From a virus, in the IMG/VR virus record IMGVR_UViG_3300022562_000189, positions 1-23,046 of that record: a DNA stretch of 23,046 nucleotides; one strand, written 5' to 3'. The translations under genes were made by a program, and so were the position numbers. Under the pieces are notes generated by a model. The model was not told the origin of the DNA, searched no databases, and saw only the letters and a program-made list of their open reading frames with translations. Positions 1 through 9,325 of this stretch are shown here, piece by piece (within the stretch, counting starts at the first letter, position 1; the number at the start of each line of letters is the position of its first letter).

Positions 1-2954
1 GCTGGTACAGTTAAAAATGCACTGATACCATCTTGACCCGCAGTAGCATCTGGAGCAGTGGCAGAAATACCAACATCTCCAGCAGGATATCTATTAGAAA
101 TCTGCCCTGCAGTATCTACTAATTCAAACCAAAATCTACCTTCAATAATTTCATCTGTTGGGAAATATATTCTAGTAGGGGATGGATCATCAGTAGGTGC
201 TGGAAATCTTTCTAATCCGCTACTTGCAGGAAAAGGACTTACAGGAAATACATAAGGAGAAGCATAATCATAGTAAATATTTACAGTTTGTAAATTATTA
301 TAAGTTACACCTGTATAGCTTATATCAAAAGATACATATCCTGCTCCAACTTCATTAGACTCAGCATTTGTAATAGTAATAGTATTAAAAACTGGAGTAT
401 TATGACTAAGAGTAGCATCACTCCAAGTAGAAGGATATCCTATTATTGGTACCGCTCTTACTGCTATTTCATAAGTTTCATTGGGCTCCATATCAAAAAT
501 ATCAACGGACTGTACAGCCGCGTCAACACCAACAGCACTATTAAAATCTCTATTAGCAGGAACATCTATGTAATGCCAAGGATCTCCATCTACATCATAT
601 GGGAAAGGACTGGTAGTTTCAGCTGGGCTGGAACTTCTTGCATACTTTACTCTGTAATAAGCAATATAATCATAGTTATGTCCTTGAACCCAATCAGGGG
701 ACATAGCTTTTAAATTAGGACCATCGAAAGTTAAACGAACAAAACTGCTTCGTGATCCACTAGGCTCTACTCTTTCTACATTTGTTGCGCTTAAATTTGT
801 AGGAGGATTTGCTGGAGTAGTTTTATTTTCTAGATATAAATCATCAGTATTTGGAACAGGATCATTAGCATATATACCAGTAGGCTTGTATAATCCCATA
901 TCGTGTTCACGCATAGTTAAATCTATCGTACCATTTTCATTGTACGACATATTTTCAATTTTAAATTGTTTATAACTATCCGTATTACCAGAACTATCTA
1001 AAGTAAAACTAGGTTGTATACTATTAGTTAAACCAAGTCTATCCATAGATACATATACTATATCTCCTACAGCATATTTCCAAGCTTTGCTATTACAATT
1101 TGCACGAATTACATATCCACGACGAGGAATTTCTAGCATCATTGTTGCTAGTTTTTCTGCCTGTTCTTTTTCTTGTATAAAAGGTAAAGATATTTCTGTA
1201 GTTATTTCTTCACCATCTTCCGCAATATATGTAGTCTGTTTTTGTGGATCAAACTCGGTTGATTCAAAAGTCCAACGACCATCTTGATCTTGGCGTTGTA
1301 TATAAGTACCTGTTACTACATTGTACATATCTGCTGTAGGTAAAGAAGTGATAACCTCTATACCTCCTTCAGCTAAATAACTTTCATCAAAATTATCTTC
1401 TGATTCCGTATTTGGATTATTATCCGGTTCTGTATATACTCCAGCATATAAACGATGTTTACCTTGACTATAAGCAAGTTCTCCAAGCCCTGCGGCTAAT
1501 AAACTTTCTAAAATATCAGCAGGACTTGCATCTGTTGTAAATGGTCCATCACATATTACGTAATCTAAATATGAAGCATCTACTGTTGGAGCATTACCTT
1601 GACTACGAAAGACATAACCACCATCATAAGAGTCTAGTACTGCTTTACAAATACTATCCCAATCTAATTCTACTATATCTCCACCAGTGGAGGCTCTTAG
1701 TCCATAATATTTATCAAGTAAGAAATCGAGTACACATAGAGCCCAATTATTAGAATAAATCCAAGTACTTTCTTTTTCTAATTGAGTTCCATAACTATCT
1801 GTTTGATAATCTGGTAATTGATGAGTACGAGCTACCCAATAATTTTCCCAACCGGCTGTTACATTTGGTTGTATATTAATACATTGTTTAATACATACAT
1901 AACCTGGTCCATCTGTAACAATATCTCCAACATAATATGTAACTCCACTATATAATCCTCTATTACCAGGATTATATTTAGTAGAGTCTGCAAGAGGATT
2001 GTATAGTCTTTTTCCTTTTATTTTAAAAGAAATTTCAGGAATACCAGTAGTTACTTCTTTATCAAATTTTAATCTAATATAACAATAAGAACAACGCTCT
2101 AATCGATGATTAAAATTCCAAGGAAGAATACCACTTTGATCTGGATCAGTAGTTGTAGGGTTTCTAGTTCCTGTATTAGTTACATAAGTATAAGGAGTAG
2201 TTGTTCGTTGAATGGAAGCACGAACTTCTTCTGAACGAGCAAAATCTTCATTATACCATAAAGTGTTCCAAGAACTATTACTATGAGTATCATATATCCA
2301 TTGTCCAGTAACAGGAATAATATATAAATTTTTCTTAAATAATTTTTCGTATGTAGCTCTTTCTTCAGCTTTACGAGCGGTATCCCAAAGTGGGTAGTTT
2401 ATATTAAACCAATTAGTACCACTAAATCTAGTATAATAATCTTCATTATCTGGAATATAACGATTTAAATTACCACGATATTCATGACCACTAGGAGATG
2501 AAACAGGTATATTATTGTTTGGCCAAAAATAATCAGCATAATCTACATTAACTGTTTTACCAATAACATTTTTGGAGTAACATCCGCGAATATCAATAGG
2601 TTTACCATCAAAATAAACGTACTCTATTTCTTCTATTGGATGTGCTGTTAGAGCAATAATTATATGCAACCATTTATTTGTATCCTCAGCATCATCTTTA
2701 TCATCTATATTACGAGTTTCTAAAAATACATAAGGACCACCAATTCGAGCCTCTCCATAAACAACAGCTCTTGGTTCAATAGCAGATTGAATACTAGTTT
2801 GAAGAGCTTTTTGTGCAGCTGCATCTTTCATTTTTGCTTTTAGTGCTTTTCCTGAAATATAGGATAAGCCTAAATTAGCAACAGTAGCTATTATAGCGGC
2901 AGCTTGCCACCCTTGTATAACAATAGTACCAATTACAATTTCTGCACCAGTCAT
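1..2954 (-). CDS. Central tail fibre / host-specificity protein (gpJ-like), 3' end outside window
   Basis: A reading frame runs without a stop from an ATG at 2954 to the window edge, giving 984 residues with the C-terminus missing. The N-terminus carries a hydrophobic helix (about residues 5-35, including VIQGWQAAAIIATVANLGLSY). The body is a long beta-rich region rich in Y, W, N and G, as in tail-tip proteins of the lambda J / GTA gp15 type. Near residues 715-830 there is a fibronectin type III-like segment, starting at PPTNLSA and closing with ETYEIAVRAV. The start overlaps the stop of the upstream NlpC-like gene (ATGA), which implies translational coupling. Known role of the family: it forms the distal tip and contacts the host receptor. 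The family call rests on position after the NlpC-like gene, size and fold signature. The receptor cannot be inferred. Confidence 0.85.
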   Translation of the reverse strand, partial: MTGAEIVIGTIVIQGWQAAAIIATVANLGLSYISGKALKAKMKDAAAQKALQTSIQSAIEPRAVVYGEARIGGPYVFLETRNIDDKDDAEDTNKWLHIIIALTAHPIEEIEYVYFDGKPIDIRGCYSKNVIGKTVNVDYADYFWPNNNIPVSSPSGHEYRGNLNRYIPDNEDYYTRFSGTNWFNINYPLWDTARKAEERATYEKLFKKNLYIIPVTGQWIYDTHSNSSWNTLWYNEDFARSEEVRASIQRTTTPYTYVTNTGTRNPTTTDPDQSGILPWNFNHRLERCSYCYIRLKFDKEVTTGIPEISFKIKGKRLYNPLADSTKYNPGNRGLYSGVTYYVGDIVTDGPGYVCIKQCINIQPNVTAGWENYWVARTHQLPDYQTDSYGTQLEKESTWIYSNNWALCVLDFLLDKYYGLRASTGGDIVELDWDSICKAVLDSYDGGYVFRSQGNAPTVDASYLDYVICDGPFTTDASPADILESLLAAGLGELAYSQGKHRLYAGVYTEPDNNPNTESEDNFDESYLAEGGIEVITSLPTADMYNVVTGTYIQRQDQDGRWTFESTEFDPQKQTTYIAEDGEEITTEISLPFIQEKEQAEKLATMMLEIPRRGYVIRANCNSKAWKYAVGDIVYVSMDRLGLTNSIQPSFTLDSSGNTDSYKQFKIENMSYNENGTIDLTMREHDMGLYKPTGIYANDPVPNTDDLYLENKTTPANPPTNLSATNVERVEPSGSRSSFVRLTFDGPNLKAMSPDWVQGHNYDYIAYYRVKYARSSSPAETTSPFPYDVDGDPWHYIDVPANRDFNSAVGVDAAVQSVDIFDMEPNETYEIAVRAVPIIGYPSTWSDATLSHNTPVFNTITITNAESNEVGAGYVSFDISYTGVTYNNLQTVNIYYDYASPYVFPVSPFPASSGLERFPAPTDDPSPTRIYFPTDEIIEGRFWFELVDTAGQISNRYPAGDVGISATAPDATAGQDGISAFLTVP

Positions 2955-3352
2955 TTAATTACCTTCCAAAACCCTTCACAATTTCTGTTGGGTACTTTTA
3001 AAAATTTTTTACCAGTAGTAGTTATAAAATAACTTCTACCACCATAATTAATTCCCATAATTATTTCATCTTTGAAAAAATAAGCAACAAGATCTCCAGG
3101 AGATACATTCTCCCAATCTTGTCTTATAGGTTGTTTAGTTAATTTAGTTACCAACTCTTCTAAATCGTCACAATTATAAAGTTTTTTTATTACGTCAAAA
3201 GCTTCTTCTTTAGTGGAATATTTTCCTCTAAACTCTTTTGCATAATCTATACCTGTGGCCTCTAATACTACATTAGCAGAAAAAAGACAGCAATCATGTT
3301 GTCCCCAGTTAAATGGTAATTTTTCATATTTATCTAATAATTCTTTTATCAT
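2951..3352 (-). CDS. NlpC/P60-like tail-tip protein (DUF6950 type)
   Basis: This 133-residue protein has the N-terminal pattern LPFNWGQHDCCLFSAN (about residues 12-27), typical of the short DUF6950 / phage NlpC-P60 tail proteins, followed by FRGKYSTKEEA and a PGDLVAYF strand. In the wider NlpC/P60 family the equivalent Cys is the nucleophile of a peptidoglycan endopeptidase carried at the tail tip. The segment where a catalytic His is expected (IIMGINYGGRSYF) has none, so the enzyme may be inactive or purely structural. That caveat is mine, from reading the residues. The ATG overlaps the stop of the upstream gene by 4 bases, and its own stop overlaps the start of the fibre gene. The position between a DUF2163-like gene and a J-like gene matches GTA gp14 and lambda gpK. 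Confidence 0.75.
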   Translation of the reverse strand: MIKELLDKYEKLPFNWGQHDCCLFSANVVLEATGIDYAKEFRGKYSTKEEAFDVIKKLYNCDDLEELVTKLTKQPIRQDWENVSPGDLVAYFFKDEIIMGINYGGRSYFITTTGKKFLKVPNRNCEGFWKVIK

Positions 3353-4080
3353 CTTTGTATTCTAACTGCATTAGTTGAATCACTACCGCGAACACCACGA
3401 CCACCATTACCCGTATTAATGCTAGCACTAAAAGTGATTGCTTTTCCGCCCCAATTAATTTCTTTATCTTTCAACGAATCAACATACTCAAATCCGCGGT
3501 CTAGTCTGGTAAATCCTGTTAGTAAACCGGATCCATCATGTAAAAAAGCATAGTAGGCTTTTTGAGTATGGTGATTAAATTTACCACCACGAGGACGTTC
3601 CCAGTCTCTTAATCTAGAAATTACATCTACTGTAATAGTAGCTGTGTCTGACAAATTAACACTCATAGTATCCATATGTCCTACAAATAGAACTACGGGA
3701 CCTTGAGATTCTGTACCATCATGTAATACTGAATTATCAGTATCTAATGCGGCTAAATAAATATAAACAGGTTGATTTTTATAATCAGTATTTACTGAAT
3801 CTTGAATATAATCAGTAGGGATTCCTGATAAAGTTAATTGAATACCATATGACTGTATATCAGTACCTTCTTCAGCAGAATTAATAGCACCTAAATTTCC
3901 AACTCCTAAATATTCTTGATCCCCTGCACCGGCTTCATCCCACCATACAGATTGTCCAGAAGAATTTAATCTTAAAATAGTATTAGCAGAATCCTTAAAG
4001 AACATCTTTACTAATATTACTAATTTTGAATTATCGCCCTCTAACATATTTGCAAGAGCATTACTTAATCCTCTAGTCAT
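3349..4080 (-). CDS. Tail-tip hub protein, DUF2163 / GTA gp13-like position
   Basis: I place the start at 4080, so the protein begins MTRGLSNALAN (243 residues). That ATG shares its A with the TAA of the upstream gene (TAATG), the junction style used repeatedly here, whereas the six codons further upstream lie inside the neighbour. The protein is beta-rich. Its features include LVKMFFKDS near the N-terminus, a central GPVVLFVGHMDTM strand, then SRLRDWERPRGGKFNHHTQ and a late RGFEYVDSL. These suit the baseplate-hub family that follows the distal tail protein in GTA-like tail modules. Gene order (tape measure, distal tail-like, this, NlpC-like, J-like) is the main evidence. No catalytic motif is visible. 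Assignment to the specific Pfam family is tentative. Confidence 0.65.
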   Translation of the reverse strand: MTRGLSNALANMLEGDNSKLVILVKMFFKDSANTILRLNSSGQSVWWDEAGAGDQEYLGVGNLGAINSAEEGTDIQSYGIQLTLSGIPTDYIQDSVNTDYKNQPVYIYLAALDTDNSVLHDGTESQGPVVLFVGHMDTMSVNLSDTATITVDVISRLRDWERPRGGKFNHHTQKAYYAFLHDGSGLLTGFTRLDRGFEYVDSLKDKEINWGGKAITFSASINTGNGGRGVRGSDSTNAVRIQR

Positions 4081-4703
4081 TAAAATTGCTCCACACAATC
4101 AATACTTAATTCGCCTAAAAATATTTTTGTACTAGATAATTTAGTAGCTTGTTCATCAGTAGTTAACATAAATTTACCTAGAGCAAAAGTTCCTGTTCCA
4201 ACTTGTTCTGTTGAATAGTTTCCTGAGCCTCTAAAAGCGGGCTCAACGTAATAAACAGCTGGATTTCCTGTAGTTGCTACAACTACTTTTATTTCCCTAG
4301 TTGAATTTACTGAGAATTTATCCCCAACAGCAAAAGCTCCTCCCGTTGGTGTTCCAGTAAAAGTAACTTGTACATTTTCTCCAGCAGCACTTACACTAGA
4401 AATTGTTGCAGTATTATTGGAATTTTGTCCTGTAGAAGTTGCCGGTTGAGAAAAATCATACATAAGAAACCTATTTGCCATACCCCGTAATCTAGCTAAC
4501 CAAGCTAACATAATATCTGTTTCTGTATTAGATAAATTACTATAACTTAGTCTTGCTGCCCATCGAGCACCAGGTAACTCAAGAGTTTTTATAGAGCCAT
4601 TAAGAGGGCTAGTACTTATTTGAGTATTGTAGTTTATTCCAAAAGATAAGCTGTCTGGAATGATTGGAGAACCACTATAAGTTGGAAAATTATATACTGC
4701 CAT
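4080..4703 (-). CDS. Distal tail / minor tail protein (DUF2460 or gpM-like position)
   Basis: This 207-residue protein directly follows the tape measure gene. Its N-terminal half (RWAARLSYSNLSNTETDIML then AWLARLRGMANRFLMYDFS, about residues 47-85) has the pattern seen in many phage minor tail proteins just after the tape measure: a strand, a short helix, then an RGxxNRF turn. The C-terminal half is a beta domain rich in T, G and V that looks like an inserted or appended carbohydrate-binding-like sandwich, though I cannot name it. The ATG overlaps the TAA of the tape measure by one base (TAATG). Expected role from position: the ring that joins tail tube to tail tip. Confidence 0.65.
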   Translation of the reverse strand: MAVYNFPTYSGSPIIPDSLSFGINYNTQISTSPLNGSIKTLELPGARWAARLSYSNLSNTETDIMLAWLARLRGMANRFLMYDFSQPATSTGQNSNNTATISSVSAAGENVQVTFTGTPTGGAFAVGDKFSVNSTREIKVVVATTGNPAVYYVEPAFRGSGNYSTEQVGTGTFALGKFMLTTDEQATKLSSTKIFLGELSIDCVEQF

Positions 4704-7700
4704 TATCTTCTACCTGCCTTTTTAGCAAATGATCCGCCACGATTTAATTCCTGAGTTACAGCCGCAATTGTTTGTTTACGTAACTGCTCCATTTGTTGCC
4801 TTATACGTAATTCTGATTGAGGATTAGCCTCTCTAAAATCATAATTATTAGTAACATTAACGGAAGGACTTGGAGAATCCATACGAACAGGAACTTCTCT
4901 ATTATTTGCTAAAGGAATAACCGCCTCTGATTGACCTGCTTCTCCTATATTTACAACTGTATCTTTAGTAACTACTCCTCCCTGAGCCATTGTTGGTGCT
5001 CCATAATATGCACCGACAACTTGAACGGCTGCTTTAGCATATTTCATCCAATCTTCTCCACCCCCATCTCCTGCACTTGCACAACTACAAGCCGCCATTC
5101 TTTGTAATTCTTTATATATACCAGTTAAATGAGCATTTGTAGTTGTTTGCTTAGCTATCATACTTGCCATATAAGCTTTATTAGATTGACAACATAATAC
5201 TAAAGAATTTAAAGAACCTGCTGCAGAAGTTAAATATCTAACTTTTTCTAAATCTCTACCTTCTGCTGTTTGTAAATATGTAAACTCTCTTTCCGCTCTA
5301 GCTGCTGCTGCTTCTTTTTCTGCTTCAGTTAAAGCTCTATTTTTTACTGCTTCTTCTGTAGCTATTGCTTGTTCAGTTGCATTTCTTGCAGCTTCTTTAA
5401 TTATCTTTTCTTCTAAACTACGGAGAGCTTTTTCTTGCGTTGCTTCTCCTTTACCTTCTTTTCCAAAAAGACCAGCAAATAGATTTCTAGTAAGTCCTTG
5501 TAAATTCTTTTTTGCAACATCTCCAATAGCTGTTCTGGCTGTAGCTTTTACTGCCTCTACTATGTCTACATTGCCTTCTATTAAATCATCTACAATAGAA
5601 TCTGTAAATGAATCAGTAGTTTTTTGAATTATTTCTGCCCACTCTTCTGCTGCTGTTTTCATTCCCTTAGCAAAATTAAGAGCTTCATTTTCCATTATAG
5701 TATGTAAATCAGCCCCAAATTGTCTTAAATCTTTAGGAATTGGATTATAACGATCTCCACGAGCACGTACATCTAATAATCTTTGTTCTAACCCTAATCT
5801 TAATTGAGTTTCTCTTTTTTGTGCTTTAATAGCTTCTAATTGAGTTTCAAGAGCGGTTACTTCTGCCTGACTAAATATTTTTCTATCAAGTAATTCTTTT
5901 GCACGAGTTACTTCAATTTCTAATAGACGCTCGTCTAAATCTAATTTATAAAGTTCATAATCTAATATTTTTTTACCAATTTCAGCTTGTTTAACTAAAT
6001 TAATATAAGAATTTTTATCATATCCTAGCCCTTTAAGTTTTGCTTCAACTCTCTCTATCTCTAACCTATTTAACTTTTCCTCATAATCTAATCGTGTTCT
6101 TAAAACTCTTTGTTCTTTTTTAGAAAGAGCAAGATTATGTTCTGCTTCATTTACAGCCTGTCGTGCTACGTCTAGTTTTGCTAGTAAATACTCTTTCTCT
6201 TCTTCTTGGGCTGTGCCACCACGTACAATTGTCTTATAGGTAGTTTCTTGTGCTTGTAAATATTTTTTGGCAGCGCTTAATCTAAGTTCCGCAGATCTAA
6301 TATTTTCTTTTTCCGCAATACTTGTCATAGTAATTAAACTAGTATAGTCTGGAGCATACTTAGATAACTCTTCCATAGACTTAGAAGTTTCTTGTGCAAT
6401 TTTTGCTTGCATATCTAATAATTTTCCAGCAGCAGAAGCAAATAAATCTATTTGTTTATCTTTTAATACATTTAATAATTTTTGAACAGCTTCTCTTGCT
6501 GAATCAGAACTTTTTATAAGGCTTTCAATTTCGGATTTTGATAAATCAAATATAGCCTGTAATTGCTCATTGGTTTTACTTAAAATATCAGTATTTAAAA
6601 AGCGTAATAAACCATCTTCACTTAAAATACCTGCTGCATCAGATTGAATTAAGTTTTTAAAGTCTTTTATTAAACCACTAGTTGCTCTAGTTAATTCAGG
6701 ATTAATAGTTAAATTAGTTAATTCCTCTCTTAATTTTGCTGCAGCACCTACTGATCTAACAAACTGTTCATTAATTGAACTCATAGAACCAGTTATTGAT
6801 TGAACTTGTATTTCTAATTTTCTACTTGCAGTTAAAACATCATCTAATCCTAATTCTTTAGGATCTATTTTAATATTTTGATACTTTTTAAGAGCATCTC
6901 TAACAGCTTCTAAATCACCAGTCCCATCTCTAGCCGCTTTAATTAAATCATGAATCTCTTTACCTACACCATGTAAGTTAGAAGTAATTTCTGAAGTATT
7001 AATATTAAATCCTGCTAAAATTCCTGCTTGTCCTAATTGTTCAACACTCTCAATAGTAGCTAATACTCCTTGTAATCCAGGACTGTTAGTAACTAGGTCT
7101 CTAGTAATGATTTTTATTTCTCTGGTTAACGTTAACTTATCTAATTCTTCTTGTAGTTGAATTGCTTTAGTTTCTGCTTCAGATAAAGCTTCAGATCGTA
7201 CTTTAATATCTAATCCATCATCTTTAATTCCCCCAGGACCTAAACTAAGACCTAGTATTGTTCTGCTAGCAGTTTTTAATCTTTTTTCTAACTCATCTAT
7301 TTGAGTATCAAGATTTTCTGTGTCTAAGAACGGTTCAATTTTTGGGCCTACTAAAGGTGCTAAAAGACCTTCTAATCCACTAAAAAGAGTATTAGAAAAA
7401 TTAAGGAAAAAAGTACTTAAATTTGCTTGAGTTTTTCTACCTGAAAAAACCTCATTTTGTAGACGACGTAAATTAGCTAATTTCTTAACATTATCGTCAA
7501 GTATTGAATTGAATTCTTCATATCTTTCATTAGCCTCTTTTATACTTTTAGCATCTTCGTCTCTAGATTTTATAAACTTATCATAAAGAGATTTACCAAC
7601 TTCAAATATTAACCATAAAGTAGTTAAAATAGGTATTGTTTTATTAATAGCTGCAGCAAATAATCTAGTTGCTGTGGCAGCATATCCCGCTGCTCTAGCA

Positions 7701-9322
7701 TATGCTTTAAAAGCTACACTGGCTCCACCCATTAATGCTGTAGTTCTTTTAATTCGTGTATTAACAGCGGCAAAAGCAGGTACAATAGATAATAATACTC
7801 CGCGCTGTTCAATCATTCTACCAACTAAAATTCTTTGTGCAGCAGTTAATCTAGTTGTTAATGCTGTTCCTTCTCTAATAGCACCTTTAAATCGTGTATA
7901 TTTAAGAAGTAAACCATTTACATGTCCTTCAAGAACTTTCGTTTCTCTTCCTAATTTTCTCTTTTTATTAATTACTCTATCTAAAGCATCTTGAGTTGCT
8001 CTTAAACTAGACGTTTCTGCATTAATAAAACCAGAACTTACTCCACGAAGAGGTTTTACTGGTTGTCCTGCTGCAATTCTTGCTCGTTGATTTAATGTTT
8101 TAGTAATTTGAGCTTGAACAACTTGAAGTTCACGAGTCATTTGTTTGCCCATATTTTTAAAGGCAGTTGAACCTTCTTGGGCTACTCTATTAAATAAACT
8201 TCTAGTTTTTTCACTAAATTTATTAACTTCAGATTCTGTTTTTGCTAAACTTGTTATTCTAGAAGCGGCTTCTTTTCGTGCTCCTTTTAAAGCGAGATCT
8301 AAATTTTTCTTTCTAGAATCATTTACACGTATTTGTGCAGCTGTAGTTTTCTTAGCTGTTCTTACTGCTTGAACTTCAATATTTTTAAAGGCTGCTATAG
8401 CTTTTGCTTGATAAGTAGCGGCATCAGGGGTTAACTTTCGTGCAAATACTGCACCCAAAGTAGCAATTAATGCTGCTGCAAATCTTTTAGATTCATTAAT
8501 AATTTCTACAAAAGCAGTACCTACTTTATTAGCTACTTGTAACCATTCATCTGCTACATCTCTAAGAGTAGTAAGCAAAGCTAAATAAGGATTTCTATCT
8601 AACTTAACATCGCCAAGAAGTTTTGCTCCTTCTTTTTGAATAGCATTAATGGTCGCTTGTTTCTTTTCATATATAGTTAATTCATTTGCAGTCTTACCTA
8701 ATTGTGCTGCATAATCTCTATATACTTGTTGAGTATCAATAACAACACCCAAAGTTGCAAGTAATTCTGTTCTACCACGTAAAACAGCACTATTAATTTT
8801 ATTAATATTAGCTTCTACAGAACCACCAAAAGTTTGAGAAATTTTAGCAGCTAATAAGGCTAATTCTTTTGCCTGTGTAGGAGTAGCTCCTGCAGCTAAA
8901 GTTTTATTAACAGATTCTAAAGAATCTTTTAATGCAAGATTATGTCCTGTAGCTGCTTGTACATCTCTAGCTAACCTCATCATATTTACACCAGTAACTC
9001 TAGACATATCTTCTGCTGCTTTCTGCATACTATAAAAGTCTGCGGCATCTCGAAGAATTTGAAATACTTGAGTTAAAGCAAATACGTGTGCAGCAATTGT
9101 TGCATAGGCACGAACAAGCCCTCCAAGCCCTTGTTGCTGCTTAGAGAAAGCTTTGGATGTGGATAAACTTTGCTTAGCTACACCTTCCTGTGCTCGCTTA
9201 GCTTTATTAGCTTCTAAAGTACTGCGCTTCAGAGCTTTATTTACAGACTCTGTATCTTTGGCCGCCTTTTTTCCGCCCTTAGACTTAATAGTTTGGTCTA
9301 ATTGAATTTTACGTTTTGCCAC
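4703..9322 (-). CDS. Tail tape measure protein
   Basis: At 1539 residues this is the longest gene in the window. It starts with GTG at 9322, nine bases after a strong AGGAG that lies inside the end of the chaperone extension, three bases after that stop. It is lysine- and alanine-rich and largely helical, with an extended coiled-coil stretch about residues 1090-1220. A hydrophobic patch lies about residues 500-570 (AFKAYARAAGYAATATRLF, TIPILTTLWLIFEVG). The C-terminus holds the tape-measure signature AQGGVVTKDTVVNIGEAGQSEAVIPL. A Cys-rich stretch precedes it (LVLCCQSN, then MAACSCASAGDGGG). Family knowledge: its length sets tail length, at roughly 1.5 angstrom per residue, so a tail near 230 nm would be expected. 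That number is inference. Confidence 0.93.
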   Translation of the reverse strand: MAKRKIQLDQTIKSKGGKKAAKDTESVNKALKRSTLEANKAKRAQEGVAKQSLSTSKAFSKQQQGLGGLVRAYATIAAHVFALTQVFQILRDAADFYSMQKAAEDMSRVTGVNMMRLARDVQAATGHNLALKDSLESVNKTLAAGATPTQAKELALLAAKISQTFGGSVEANINKINSAVLRGRTELLATLGVVIDTQQVYRDYAAQLGKTANELTIYEKKQATINAIQKEGAKLLGDVKLDRNPYLALLTTLRDVADEWLQVANKVGTAFVEIINESKRFAAALIATLGAVFARKLTPDAATYQAKAIAAFKNIEVQAVRTAKKTTAAQIRVNDSRKKNLDLALKGARKEAASRITSLAKTESEVNKFSEKTRSLFNRVAQEGSTAFKNMGKQMTRELQVVQAQITKTLNQRARIAAGQPVKPLRGVSSGFINAETSSLRATQDALDRVINKKRKLGRETKVLEGHVNGLLLKYTRFKGAIREGTALTTRLTAAQRILVGRMIEQRGVLLSIVPAFAAVNTRIKRTTALMGGASVAFKAYARAAGYAATATRLFAAAINKTIPILTTLWLIFEVGKSLYDKFIKSRDEDAKSIKEANERYEEFNSILDDNVKKLANLRRLQNEVFSGRKTQANLSTFFLNFSNTLFSGLEGLLAPLVGPKIEPFLDTENLDTQIDELEKRLKTASRTILGLSLGPGGIKDDGLDIKVRSEALSEAETKAIQLQEELDKLTLTREIKIITRDLVTNSPGLQGVLATIESVEQLGQAGILAGFNINTSEITSNLHGVGKEIHDLIKAARDGTGDLEAVRDALKKYQNIKIDPKELGLDDVLTASRKLEIQVQSITGSMSSINEQFVRSVGAAAKLREELTNLTINPELTRATSGLIKDFKNLIQSDAAGILSEDGLLRFLNTDILSKTNEQLQAIFDLSKSEIESLIKSSDSAREAVQKLLNVLKDKQIDLFASAAGKLLDMQAKIAQETSKSMEELSKYAPDYTSLITMTSIAEKENIRSAELRLSAAKKYLQAQETTYKTIVRGGTAQEEEKEYLLAKLDVARQAVNEAEHNLALSKKEQRVLRTRLDYEEKLNRLEIERVEAKLKGLGYDKNSYINLVKQAEIGKKILDYELYKLDLDERLLEIEVTRAKELLDRKIFSQAEVTALETQLEAIKAQKRETQLRLGLEQRLLDVRARGDRYNPIPKDLRQFGADLHTIMENEALNFAKGMKTAAEEWAEIIQKTTDSFTDSIVDDLIEGNVDIVEAVKATARTAIGDVAKKNLQGLTRNLFAGLFGKEGKGEATQEKALRSLEEKIIKEAARNATEQAIATEEAVKNRALTEAEKEAAAARAEREFTYLQTAEGRDLEKVRYLTSAAGSLNSLVLCCQSNKAYMASMIAKQTTTNAHLTGIYKELQRMAACSCASAGDGGGEDWMKYAKAAVQVVGAYYGAPTMAQGGVVTKDTVVNIGEAGQSEAVIPLANNREVPVRMDSPSPSVNVTNNYDFREANPQSELRIRQQMEQLRKQTIAAVTQELNRGGSFAKKAGRR

Positions 9323-9325
9323 GTA

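Noticed and set aside
402-1753. Several short plus-strand frames near the left end
   Set aside because: All lie opposite the continuous fibre gene frame and have no support.
7674-8372. Plus-strand open frames inside the tape measure gene
   Set aside because: They lie antisense to a long, well-supported gene, lack ribosome binding sites, and their composition mirrors the opposite strand.
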